Below, in pieces: positions 32,131 to 40,495 of a DNA stretch of 64,000 nt. Position numbers and translations under genes: made by a program. Each line of letters begins with the position of its first letter. Within the stretch, counting starts at the first letter, position 1. The notes under the pieces are model-generated. The model had not been told where the DNA came from and did not search any database. It saw only the letters and a list, made by a program, of their open reading frames with translations. The stretch covers positions 16,245 through 80,244 of the forward strand of contig NZ_JAAKZW010000009.1 of assembly GCF_011044995.1 (NCBI RefSeq), written 5' to 3'. This stretch comes from Streptomyces mesophilus. GTDB taxonomy: Bacteria > Actinomycetota > Actinomycetes > Streptomycetales > Streptomycetaceae.

Positions 32131-32801
32131 ACGTGATCGAGGCGGAGGACCTGGTCGTACGGTACGGAACGGCCACCGCTCTCGACCGGGTCGGCCTGAG
32201 GGTCGCGGCCGGTGAACTCGTCGCGCTCATCGGCCCGAACGGGGCCGGCAAGTCCTCCCTCGTCAACACGGTCCTCGGCATCGTCCGCCCGGAGTCGGGA
32301 CGCGTCGCGGTGCACGGCCGCGCCGCCCTCGTCCCCGAAGGGCGGCAGCTCTTCGGAGACCTGACCGTCGACGACAACCTCGCGCTCGGCGCCTGGCGGC
32401 GCAGAAGAGACTCCAAAGCCCGCGACACCGGCAAGGTGTACGAGGTGCTGCCCGGCCTGGTCCGCCTGCGCAAGCGGCGCGCGGGCAGCCTGTCCGGCGG
32501 CGAGCAGCAGATGGTCGCGTTCGGACGGGCCCTGATGGCCGACCCGGATGTGGTGGTCGTGGACGAACTCTCCCTGGGTCTCGCCCCGTTGGTCACCGCG
32601 GACCTGGCCGCGCAGCTGCGCACTCTGAACGCCGAACGGGGCATGGCCGTGCTCCTGATCGAGCAGAACGCACGGCTCGCCCTCGACCTGTGCAGCCGCG
32701 GTTACGTCCTCGAGGCGGGCCGGATCCGAGCCGAGGGCACCGCGGCCGAGCTCACCGCGAGCGCCGAGGTCGCCGACGCCTATCTGGGGGCGGTCCTGTG
32801 A
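32127..32801 (+). CDS. livF: ABC importer ATPase, LivF type
   Basis: 224 residues. Walker A GPNGAGKSS, signature LSGGEQQMVAF, Walker B VVVVDELSLGLAP, H-loop region replaced by LLIEQNARLALDL as in LivF proteins. ATGA overlap with livG. Pairs with the LivG-type subunit. Confidence 0.94.
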   Translation: MNVIEAEDLVVRYGTATALDRVGLRVAAGELVALIGPNGAGKSSLVNTVLGIVRPESGRVAVHGRAALVPEGRQLFGDLTVDDNLALGAWRRRRDSKARDTGKVYEVLPGLVRLRKRRAGSLSGGEQQMVAFGRALMADPDVVVVDELSLGLAPLVTADLAAQLRTLNAERGMAVLLIEQNARLALDLCSRGYVLEAGRIRAEGTAAELTASAEVADAYLGAVL

Positions 32802-33661
32802 GCGACTTCCTCCAGTACCTCGTCGCGGGCCTGGCCGTCGGCTGCGGCTTCGCCCTGCTCGCCAGCGGATTGGTGGCCGTCCACCGGGTGACCCACGTGG
32901 TCAACTTCGCGCAGGGCATGTTCGCCGTAGTGGCGGGCCTGACCGCCGGTTCGCTGCTCTCGGCCGGGCTCCCGCACGGGGCCGCCGAGCTCCTCGCGGT
33001 CCTGGTGGCCGGCGCGGTCGGTCTGCTCGTCGGTCTCATCGCCACCGGCAAACCCGGGACCAGCGCCCAGTCCGCGCTGATCGTGACGCTCGGCGTGGGC
33101 TTCGTCGCGTACGCCGTCGAGATCATGATCTGGGGCGACAACCCCCGTTCCCATCCCGGACTCCGCGGCTCGGTGCAGATCGCCGACGCCTACGTGCAGA
33201 AGCAGTCGTTCCTCGTCATCGGCGTGACCGCGGTGGTGTTCACCCTGCTCGGCCTGTTCTTCACCCGCACCTACCTCGGCAAGGCCTTCACCGCCTGCGC
33301 CTCCAACCCCTACGCGGCGCGTGCGGTGGGCATCGACGTGACCCGTATGGGACTGATCGCCTTCGCCCTCGGCGGGATGCTCGGCGGCGCCGCGGGCGTG
33401 CTGCTCACCCCGCTCCTGCCGATCTCGTACAACAGCGATGTCCTGCTCATCACCAGCGGATTCGCCGCCGCGATCCTCGGCGGCCTCACCCGGCCGGGGC
33501 TCGCCCTCGTCGGCGCGCTGATCCTGGGCGTCGCGGAGTCCATGGTCGCCGGGTATCTGGACGCCTCGTACCAGACGGTGGTCGCGCTGCTCCTGATGCT
33601 CGCGATCATGATCTGGCAGGCCTCGCAGCGTACGTCGCTCACCGAAGAGGCGGCCCGATGA
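32798..33661 (+). CDS. livH: ABC importer permease, LivH type
   Basis: 287 residues, about eight helices. Typical LivH opening LQYLVAGLAVGCGFALLASG followed by VVNFAQGMFAVVAG; TRTYLGKAFTACASNPYAAR is the loop that contacts the ATPase. GTG start overlaps the livF stop (GTGA). Confidence 0.93.
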   Translation: MSDFLQYLVAGLAVGCGFALLASGLVAVHRVTHVVNFAQGMFAVVAGLTAGSLLSAGLPHGAAELLAVLVAGAVGLLVGLIATGKPGTSAQSALIVTLGVGFVAYAVEIMIWGDNPRSHPGLRGSVQIADAYVQKQSFLVIGVTAVVFTLLGLFFTRTYLGKAFTACASNPYAARAVGIDVTRMGLIAFALGGMLGGAAGVLLTPLLPISYNSDVLLITSGFAAAILGGLTRPGLALVGALILGVAESMVAGYLDASYQTVVALLLMLAIMIWQASQRTSLTEEAAR

Positions 33662-34620
33662 ACGAATCCGTCCTTGTCCTCCTGCTGCTTTCCGCGATCG
33701 TGGTCACGGGCCTGTCCATGCTGATGGGCTACGCCGGCCAAGTCTCCCTCGGCCAGGCCTCCTTCACCATGATCGGCGCCTACACCGCGGCCCTGATCGC
33801 CACCCATGGCCGGCCGACCTGGCTCGGCCTGCTCGCCGCGCCGTTCGTCGCCACCGCGGCCGCCGCCCTGATCGGCATCCCGCTCCTGCGCCTGCGCGGC
33901 CACCGTCTCGCCTTCGCCACACTCGCCGTCCAGCTGGTGCTCCTGAGCGTCGTGGGACAGCAGGCGTGGACCGGCGGCGACATCGGCCTGCAGGGCATCC
34001 CGCTCCTGAACATCGGCGGTTACGAATTCTCCGGCGACCGTCCGTACATCTATCTCGCTCTCGCGGCCCTGCTCCTGGTCGTCCTGATCACGCGGAACGT
34101 CGTGGCCTCCCGGCCGGGGCGCGGACTGCGGGCCCTTGCCACCAGTGAGGTCGCCGCCGAGTCGTCCGGGGTGCCGGTGGCCACGTACAAACTGGTCGTC
34201 TTCAGCCTCTCGGCGGGCTTCGCCGGACTGGCGGGCGGCATCTACGCCTTCTACATCGGCTATGTGTCGCCCGGTTCGTTCCCCGTGCTCCTTTCCTTCG
34301 AATACGTGGTGATGGTCGTCGTCGGCGGCGCGGGCACCATCTGGGGTGCGCTCGCCGGCGCCACCGCGATCACCCTGCTGCTCCAGTGGCTCAACGACCT
34401 CGGCACCCGCGAGGGCATGCCCGCCTCCGCGCCCGCGGTCCTGTCCTATGCCGTCTACGGAGTGCTGCTGATCCTCGTGGTGCTCTTCCTGCCGCGCGGT
34501 CTGGTGCCCAGCGCGACGTCCTGGTGGGCACGGCACGTCCGATGGCCGCGACGCCGCACCTCGGAGCCTGCCGACACTCCGTCAACTGCCCCGAAGGAGA
34601 TGCACTATGAGCCGAATTGA
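33658..34620 (+). CDS. livM: ABC importer permease, LivM type
   Basis: 320 residues, about nine helices. LivM hallmarks: SMLMGYAGQVSLGQASFTMI near the N-terminus, TRNVVASRPGRGLRALATSE in the coupling loop, and VVVGGAGTIWGALAGA. The C-terminal tail is Arg/Pro-rich. ATGA overlap with livH; its 3' end overlaps the SDR start by 14 bp. Confidence 0.93.
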   Translation: MNESVLVLLLLSAIVVTGLSMLMGYAGQVSLGQASFTMIGAYTAALIATHGRPTWLGLLAAPFVATAAAALIGIPLLRLRGHRLAFATLAVQLVLLSVVGQQAWTGGDIGLQGIPLLNIGGYEFSGDRPYIYLALAALLLVVLITRNVVASRPGRGLRALATSEVAAESSGVPVATYKLVVFSLSAGFAGLAGGIYAFYIGYVSPGSFPVLLSFEYVVMVVVGGAGTIWGALAGATAITLLLQWLNDLGTREGMPASAPAVLSYAVYGVLLILVVLFLPRGLVPSATSWWARHVRWPRRRTSEPADTPSTAPKEMHYEPN

Positions 34621-35524
34621 TCTCAACGGCAAGGTGGCCGTCGTGACCGGTGGCGGGCGGGGCCTCGGGCTCGCCTATGCGCGGGCGCTGGCTCGTACGG
34701 GCGCCTCGGTCGTGGTCAACGACGTCGACGAGGAGATCGCCGCGGCGGCCGTCAAGGAGATCACCGGCGCGGGCGGGCAGGCGGTGGCGGAGGTCGTGCC
34801 CGTGGGGGACGCCGCGGCCGCCGACCGCCTCGTGGGGCGGGCCGTCGAGGCGTTCGGGCGGCTCGACGTCATGGTGACCAACGCCGGGATCCTGCGCGAC
34901 CGGGTGCTGTGGAAGATGTCCGACGACGATTTCGACGCGGTCCTCGGCGTCCATCTGCGGGGCACGTTCACCTGCGCCCGGGCCGCCGCCGTACGGATGC
35001 GGGAGCAGGGCGACGGCGGCTCGCTCGTCCTGGTCGGCTCGCCCGCCGGACAGCGCGGCAACTTCGGGCAGACCAACTACGCCGCGGCCAAGGCGGGTAT
35101 CGCCGCCATGGCCCGCACCTGGTCGATGGAGCTCGCCAGGTCCGAGATCACCGTCAATGCGATCATCCCCGTCGCGGCCACCGCCATGACCGAGACGATC
35201 CCGGTGTTCGCCCCGTATATAGAGGAGCAGCGCAAGGGCCGTCCGCTGCCCGATTTCCTGCGCAAGGGCGAGGGGTTCGGCACACCGGAGGACTGCGCCG
35301 CACTCGTCCCGTACCTCGCCTCGGACGCGGCCCGCGGCATCACCGGGCAGTGCATCGGCATCGGCGGGGACAAGCTCGCGCTCTGGTCGCACCCGCAGGA
35401 GATCGCGGCGGCCTACGCCGACGGCGGCTGGACACCGGAGACGATCGCCGCCGTCTGGCCCGCCTCGCTCGGCCGCGCGCCCCAGTCCGTGGGCATCCCG
35501 GCCCCCGTGGTCCCGGAGGGCTGA
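34607..35524 (+). CDS. Short-chain dehydrogenase/reductase
   Basis: 305 residues. NAD(P)-binding TGGGRGLGLAYARAL, NAG motif VTNAGILRD, catalytic Ser in LVGSPAGQRG and Tyr/Lys in NYAAAKAG. About 50 residues longer than a classical SDR at the C-terminus (LWSHPQEIAAAYADGGWTPE), a feature of the multifunctional-protein/peroxisomal 3-hydroxyacyl-CoA dehydrogenase-like branch. Neighbouring MaoC hydratase and acyl-CoA ligase are consistent with a beta-oxidation-like dehydrogenation step. Good AGGAGATGCACT site before the ATG. Confidence 0.9.
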   Translation: MSRIDLNGKVAVVTGGGRGLGLAYARALARTGASVVVNDVDEEIAAAAVKEITGAGGQAVAEVVPVGDAAAADRLVGRAVEAFGRLDVMVTNAGILRDRVLWKMSDDDFDAVLGVHLRGTFTCARAAAVRMREQGDGGSLVLVGSPAGQRGNFGQTNYAAAKAGIAAMARTWSMELARSEITVNAIIPVAATAMTETIPVFAPYIEEQRKGRPLPDFLRKGEGFGTPEDCAALVPYLASDAARGITGQCIGIGGDKLALWSHPQEIAAAYADGGWTPETIAAVWPASLGRAPQSVGIPAPVVPEG

Positions 35525-35526
35525 CC

Positions 35527-36405
35527 GTGCTGAACCCCGACGAGCTCACCGCCATCGACGTGCACACGCACGCCGAGGTGTCCGCGCGCGGGAACGCCTC
35601 CCTGGACGAGGAGTTGAGCGACGCGTCCAGCACGTACTTCAAGATCGACCCGGCCCGGCGCAAGCCCACTCTGGAGGAGATCGCGGCCTATTACCGTGAG
35701 CGCTCCATGGCCGCCGTGGTGTTCACCGTGGACGCCGAGCACGCCACCGGGACGCCGCCCGTGCCCAACGAAGAGGTGGCCCAGGCGGCCGCGGCCAACC
35801 CGGACGTCCTCATCCCGTTCGCCTCGATCGACCCGTTCCGGGGCAAGGCGGGTGTGCGCCAAGTGCGGCGTCTGGTCGAGGAGTTCGGCGTACGGGGGTT
35901 CAAGTTCCACCCCAACGTCCAGGGCTTCTTCCCCAACGACCGGATCGCCTACGGCCTGTACGAGGCGATCGAGGAGCTCGGCGCCATCGCGCTGTTCCAC
36001 ACCGGGCAGACCGGGATCGGCTCCGGGATTCCGGGCGGTGGCGGCATCCGGCTGAAGTACTCCAATCCGCTGCATGTCGACGACGTGGCCGTCGACTTCC
36101 CGCATCTGAAGATCATCCTGGCCCACCCCTCGTTCCCCTGGCAGGACGAGGCGCTGAGCATCGCCACGCACAAGCCGGGCGTCTACATCGACCTGTCCGG
36201 CTGGTCGCCGAAGTACTTCCCGCCGCAGCTCGTCCAGTACGCCAACACCTTGCTCAGGGAGAAGGTGCTGTTCGGCTCCGACTACCCGCTGCTGACTCCG
36301 GACCGCTGGCTGGCCGACTTCGCCGAGCTCCCGATCAAGGACGAGGTGCGGCCCCTGATCCTCAAGGAGAACGCGGCGCGACTGCTGGGGCTGCGGAAGA
36401 CCTGA
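35527..36405 (+). CDS. Amidohydrolase-2 family metal-dependent hydrolase/decarboxylase
   Basis: 292 residues. N-terminal metal motif AIDVHTHAEV, followed by a TIM barrel with FKFHPNVQGFFPND, ALFHTGQTG, IILAHPSFPWQDE and a C-terminal metal Asp in LFGSDYPLLTPDRW. These residues match the ACMSD/gamma-resorcylate decarboxylase-like group, which cleaves C-C or C-O bonds of acids. GTG at 35527, 2 bp after the SDR stop, with GGAGGG upstream. The actual substrate is unknown. Confidence 0.88.
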   Translation: MLNPDELTAIDVHTHAEVSARGNASLDEELSDASSTYFKIDPARRKPTLEEIAAYYRERSMAAVVFTVDAEHATGTPPVPNEEVAQAAAANPDVLIPFASIDPFRGKAGVRQVRRLVEEFGVRGFKFHPNVQGFFPNDRIAYGLYEAIEELGAIALFHTGQTGIGSGIPGGGGIRLKYSNPLHVDDVAVDFPHLKIILAHPSFPWQDEALSIATHKPGVYIDLSGWSPKYFPPQLVQYANTLLREKVLFGSDYPLLTPDRWLADFAELPIKDEVRPLILKENAARLLGLRKT

Positions 36406-36441
36406 GCCGTCCGCGCGAGGAGTCGAAAGGAGGTCACGCAC

Positions 36442-37956
36442 ATGCGCAACGAGGGAATCGGGTCGTGGCCGGCGCGCAGAGCGCGCAAGACCCCGCACCG
36501 CACCGCCCTGATCCACGACGGCAGCACGATCACCTACGGCGAGCTGCACCGGCGAGTCCTCCAACTCGCCCACGCGTTACGCACATTGGGCGTGCAGCGC
36601 GGCGACCGCGTCGGCTATCTCGGCCCCAACCACCCGTCGTTCCTGGAGACGCTGTTCGCCACCGGCGCGATCGGCGCCGTCTTCGTCCCGCTCAACACCC
36701 GCCTGGCCGCTCCGGAGATCGGCTATCAGCTCGCCGACTCCGGGGTGTCCGTCCTGATCCACGCCCCGACCCACGCACCACTGGTCGACTCCCTGCGCGC
36801 CACGACGGACGTCCGCGTGCACGTGGCGCTCGCGGACCCGTCCCCCTTTGCGGTCGACTACGCGGAGATGATGCGGGCGGCCCCGAAGGACCCGCTCGAC
36901 GAGCCGGTGGCTCCCGACGACCTGTGCCTGATCATGTACACCTCGGGGACCACGGGCCGTCCCAAGGGCGCCGCCCTCACCCATGCCAACCTCACCTGGA
37001 ACGCCCTCAACGTCCTGGTCGACACCGACCTGATCGCGGATGAGACCGCGCTGGTGTCGGCGCCCCTGTTCCACACCGCCGCGCTCAACATGCTCACCCT
37101 GCCGGTGCTGCTCAAGGGCGGCGCCTGCGTCCTCGTCCCGGCCTTCACACCCGACTCCACCTTCGAGCTGATCGAGCGCCACCGGGTCACGTTCATGTTC
37201 GGTGTACCCACCATGTTCAACGAGCTCGCCCGGTCCCCCAAGTGGCCCGCCGCGGACCTGACTTCACTGCGTCTGCTGACCTGCGGCGGCTCCCCGGTCC
37301 CGACCTCCCTCATCGAGACCTACGCCGCCCGGGGCCTGACCTTCCTCCAGGGATACGGGATGACGGAGGCGGCTCCCGGAACGCTGTTCCTCGACGCGGC
37401 CCACGCCGTGACCAAGACCGGCTCCGCCGGAGTGCCGCACTTCTTCACCGACGTACGCGTCGTCGGCCCCGACGGCGCCGACGTCACACCGGGCGAGCCG
37501 GGCGAGGTCCTGGTCAACGGCCCGCATGTCATGGCCGGTTACTGGGGCCTGCCCGACCAGAGCGCCGCCGTCCTCAGGGACGGCTGGTTCCACACCGGCG
37601 ATCTGGCCGTACTCGACGAGGACGGCTACGCGTTCATCACCGACCGGCTCAAGGACATGATCATCTCCGGCGGCGAGAACATCTATCCGGCCGAGGTCGA
37701 AAAGGCCATCGCGGCCGACCCCGACGTCCTCGACTGCGCCGTCATCGGCGTCCCCGACCCCACCTGGGGCGAGGTCGGCCGCGCCGTCGTGATCCCCCGG
37801 CCCGGCTCGGGCCTCACGCCCGCACGCGTCATCGACGGCCTCCGGGGCGCGCTGGCCTCGTACAAGATCCCCAAGTCGGTGGTGTTCGCCGACGAACTGC
37901 CGCGCAACGCGGCCGGAAAGATCCTCAAATCCCGCCTGCGCGACCTCCACGGCTGA
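36442..37956 (+). CDS. Acyl-CoA synthetase (AMP-forming)
   Basis: 504 residues, ANL superfamily. AMP-binding loop MYTSGTTGRPKGAAL, adenylate region FLQGYGMTEAAPGT, hinge region WFHTGDLAVLDEDGYAFITD followed by RLKDMIISGGENIYPAEVE and catalytic Lys near the end in RNAAGKILKSRLR. AAAGGAGG precedes the ATG. Activates the imported acid to a CoA thioester; medium-chain or aromatic acids are possible. Positioned before the MaoC gene in the same operon. Confidence 0.92.
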   Translation: MRNEGIGSWPARRARKTPHRTALIHDGSTITYGELHRRVLQLAHALRTLGVQRGDRVGYLGPNHPSFLETLFATGAIGAVFVPLNTRLAAPEIGYQLADSGVSVLIHAPTHAPLVDSLRATTDVRVHVALADPSPFAVDYAEMMRAAPKDPLDEPVAPDDLCLIMYTSGTTGRPKGAALTHANLTWNALNVLVDTDLIADETALVSAPLFHTAALNMLTLPVLLKGGACVLVPAFTPDSTFELIERHRVTFMFGVPTMFNELARSPKWPAADLTSLRLLTCGGSPVPTSLIETYAARGLTFLQGYGMTEAAPGTLFLDAAHAVTKTGSAGVPHFFTDVRVVGPDGADVTPGEPGEVLVNGPHVMAGYWGLPDQSAAVLRDGWFHTGDLAVLDEDGYAFITDRLKDMIISGGENIYPAEVEKAIAADPDVLDCAVIGVPDPTWGEVGRAVVIPRPGSGLTPARVIDGLRGALASYKIPKSVVFADELPRNAAGKILKSRLRDLHG

Positions 37957-37965
37957 GGAGCCCTC

Positions 37966-38415
37966 ATGCATGTGCACATCGACGACCTCGTCGGCCTGAC
38001 CGGCAAAGAGCTGGGCACGAGCGACTGGTTCCCGGTCCCGCAGACCCGTATCGACACCTTCGCGGACGCCACCGACGACCACCAGTGGATCCATGTGGAC
38101 CCCGAGCAGGCGAAGAACGGCCCCTTCGGCGTCCCCATCGCCCACGGCCTGCTCACTCTCTCGCTCTTCATCCCGATGTTCACGGCACTCCTGGACGTGG
38201 ACGGGGTGCGGACCAAGGTCAACTACGGCTTCAACAAGGTCCGCTTCCCGGCCCCGGTCCCCGCCGACTCCCGCCTACGCCTGCACGCCCGCCTCACCGA
38301 AGCCACCGACGTCCCGGGCGGTGGCGTCCAGATCACGGTGGACGGCACGATCGAAATCGAGGACGCACCCAAGCCGGCCTGTGTGCTGCAGTCCGTCTCG
38401 CGCTTCTACCGCTGA
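37966..38415 (+). CDS. MaoC-like enoyl-CoA hydratase/dehydratase
   Basis: 149 residues, one hot-dog fold. Hydratase motif FADATDDHQWIHVDPEQAK with the catalytic Asp and His, then GPFGVPIAHGLLTLSLFIPM. Ends with VLQSVSRFYR, as in many MaoC proteins. 9 bp after the ligase stop with GAGGAG before the ATG. Likely hydrates the enoyl-CoA that the SDR then oxidises. It is the last gene of the importer operon. Confidence 0.92.
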   Translation: MHVHIDDLVGLTGKELGTSDWFPVPQTRIDTFADATDDHQWIHVDPEQAKNGPFGVPIAHGLLTLSLFIPMFTALLDVDGVRTKVNYGFNKVRFPAPVPADSRLRLHARLTEATDVPGGGVQITVDGTIEIEDAPKPACVLQSVSRFYR

Positions 38416-38487
38416 GACGGCGCCCGTTGTCAGTGGCGTACGGCATCGTGTGCCGCCGACGTCGGACCGACACCAGGGGTGGGCAGC

Positions 38488-39588
38488 GTGGCGGAGCAGA
38501 GGCTCTCCGAGTATGTGGCAGGCGAGTTGAGCCGTACGGACTGGGAGGTGCTGGGGCATGCCTACGGTCCGGCAGGCGACATCCCTCCGTACTTGGCCGG
38601 GCTGCTCGACTCGGACGCGGACAGACAGTCCGAGGCGCTGGGGATGCTCGATATGGCGGTGCTCCACCAAGGTTCGCTCTACTCCGCGACGCCACCCGCC
38701 GCGCTCTTCGTCGCGGCCGTCCTCGATCATCCGCGCACCCTCGCCGAGCACGAGAGCCACTACCCCTGGGACGAGCGGACGCGCCCGCTGCGCGCCGCGC
38801 TGATCGAATGGCTCGGCCAGATCGCGGACTGCGCCGCCTACGGCGAGACGACCGGTGGCGAGGATTCCAACGATCCGGGCGTGACCGCGGCATGCCGTGC
38901 CGTCAGGCCCGCGCTCTACCAGAGCGTGCAGCGGTATCTGTCGGACCCCCATCCGGCGATACGGGAGGCGGCGGTGGGCACCGTCACCCATCTCCTGCGC
39001 GCCCCCGAGCTCGCGGAACACATCCCGCACGCCGCCGGGCACCTGCGGCACACCCTCGCGCACAGTCCGTCCCGGCGGGAGCGGGCCACCTGCGCCGTCA
39101 CCTTGGGCCTGTGGGGTCAGGACACCACGGCGTATCTCGACGATCCCGACCCCGCCGTCGCCACCTGCGCCGCCCTCGCCGACCGCAACGCCGGCGAAGC
39201 GAAGGCCACCGCGCTGCTGCTGGCCGCGCTGGAGCATCCGGCCGAGGCGGATGCCTGGTTCCGGCCGCATCTGCCGCACTTCGACGGCTGGTTCCGCTTC
39301 ACGCTCCTGCGGGTCGCCCTGGAGCGCACGACGCTCGAGGAACTGCTCCCGGCTGCGCTCGCCATGCTGCGGATGAGCAGCCACTTCACGGTGGAGTGGG
39401 ACTGGGGGCCGCTGATGGTGAAGGCGTTTCCCGACGGGCATCGGGCCCCGCTCACGCAGGCCCAGCGCACCTTCCTGAGGGCCGCATTGGAGCACGACGA
39501 CGACTGGGGGAACACCGCCGGCCGGATCATCTGGCTCCGGAAGGCGGGGCTTCCCTCCGAGCGCGAGGCCCTGTGCGAGCTGCTGTAG
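38488..39588 (+). CDS. HEAT-like repeat protein
   Basis: 366 residues, all-helical with repeating patterns such as DPHPAIREAAVGTVTHLLRA, SRRERATCAVTLGLWG and DDPDPAVATCAALADR, i.e. HEAT/PBS-lyase-like repeats. No catalytic motif and no signal peptide. Start: GTG at 38488 with AGGGG 8 bases upstream; GTG 38479 is also in frame. Proteins of this type in Streptomyces are scaffolds, and some act as immunity proteins to nearby toxins, but no toxin gene is adjacent. It is isolated between the catabolic operon and a TetR gene. Confidence 0.75.
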   Translation: MAEQRLSEYVAGELSRTDWEVLGHAYGPAGDIPPYLAGLLDSDADRQSEALGMLDMAVLHQGSLYSATPPAALFVAAVLDHPRTLAEHESHYPWDERTRPLRAALIEWLGQIADCAAYGETTGGEDSNDPGVTAACRAVRPALYQSVQRYLSDPHPAIREAAVGTVTHLLRAPELAEHIPHAAGHLRHTLAHSPSRRERATCAVTLGLWGQDTTAYLDDPDPAVATCAALADRNAGEAKATALLLAALEHPAEADAWFRPHLPHFDGWFRFTLLRVALERTTLEELLPAALAMLRMSSHFTVEWDWGPLMVKAFPDGHRAPLTQAQRTFLRAALEHDDDWGNTAGRIIWLRKAGLPSEREALCELL

Positions 39589-39655
39589 CCGCGGACGCCG
39601 CCTCAGCCCGGTGCTCGGGCTCCGTGGCTGGTCAGGTGGTGGATATTCTGGCGGG

Positions 39656-40345
39656 ATGGTGGACAGAACCGGTGGTGAGCCGCAGATCGACGGGCGCTCC
39701 ACCCGCTGGGACGAGCACAAGGCGCAGCGCCGGGTCGAGTTGGTGGATGCGGCGGTCGCGCTCATCGAGGAGGAGGGCACGGCGTTCCGCGTACAGCGTC
39801 TCGCGGAGCGTGTGGGGCTGCCGCGATCGGTGCTGTACCGGCATTTCAAGGACCGGGCCACGCTGGACGAGTTGATCCGGCGCCGGGTCGTGGAGTCCTT
39901 CATGCGGCGGATGGAACCCACGCTCAGCTTCGAGGGGACGGTCGAGGAGTCCGTCCAGCGGGTGGTGGGTGCGCATCTGGACTGGGTCGTCGAACATCCG
40001 CGGCTCTACGCCTACATGGGCGTCGGGGAGCATGCGATGGGGGACGGTTCGCTGGTGGCGGACGCCAAGTCGGCCATCGCGCTGATGCTGGCCGACCGCT
40101 TCGGGGACATCCTGCGGGCGCTCGGGCTGCGGGAGGCGCCGATCCGTTCGGTCGCGGTGGGGATCGTGGGGTTCGTGGACACCGCGGTCAATCAGTGGGT
40201 CCACGACCCCGGGCGCGAGCAGTCCGAGGAGGAGCTGCGGGCGATGCTGTGCCGCTCGGTCTGGGCGGTCCTCGACGCGACGCTGCGGGACCTGGGTGTG
40301 GAGCTGTCACCGCAGCAGAAGGTCTCGGAGCTGGAAGGGATCTGA
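39656..40345 (+). CDS. TetR-family transcriptional regulator
   Basis: 229 residues. Helix-turn-helix VELVDAAVALIEEEGTAFRV, QRLAERVGLPRSVLYRHFKD. The ligand domain has VVEHPRLYAYMGVGEHAMGD. Start: ATG at 39656; TATTCT lies at 39644-39649, only 6 bp upstream, and there is no Shine-Dalgarno, so the mRNA may begin at the ATG (leaderless). It is convergent with the three-gene oxygenase cassette at 40496-44822, whose upstream palindrome ACGTGA-N6-TCACGT is a possible target. Confidence 0.9.
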   Translation: MVDRTGGEPQIDGRSTRWDEHKAQRRVELVDAAVALIEEEGTAFRVQRLAERVGLPRSVLYRHFKDRATLDELIRRRVVESFMRRMEPTLSFEGTVEESVQRVVGAHLDWVVEHPRLYAYMGVGEHAMGDGSLVADAKSAIALMLADRFGDILRALGLREAPIRSVAVGIVGFVDTAVNQWVHDPGREQSEEELRAMLCRSVWAVLDATLRDLGVELSPQQKVSELEGI

Positions 40346-40455
40346 AGCTGTCCGGCCCCGCGCGAGGGTGCTCTGAAGCTGTCCGGTCCCGCGCGAGGGT
40401 GCTCTGAAGCTGTCCGGTCCCGCGCGAGGGTGCTCTGAAGCTGTCCGGTCCCGCA
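40341..40455. repeat. 31-bp tandem repeat, three full units plus a partial
   Basis: Units start TCTGAAGCTGTCCGG and end GCGCGAGGGTGC at 40341-40371, 40372-40402 and 40403-40433, with a fourth truncated to about 22 bases. Units 2 and 3 are identical and unit 1 differs by one base. The TetR stop codon is inside unit 1. The array fills the gap between two convergent genes. Confidence 0.92.
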
Positions 40456-40495
40456 CAAGAGACCCGAGCCCGTGCGGTCCCGGACGTCATGGGTG

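Noticed and set aside
38488..39588. HEAT-repeat protein as a toxin-immunity or defence gene
   Set aside because: No toxin, nuclease or secretion gene is adjacent, and the repeats alone do not show that role.
39656..40345. TetR gene as a certain regulator of the oxygenase cassette
   Set aside because: It is convergent and separated by repeats. Only proximity and a distant palindrome support the link, so it is given as a possibility only.
40341..40455. CRISPR-like repeats
   Set aside because: The 31-bp units are directly adjacent without spacers and no cas genes are present.
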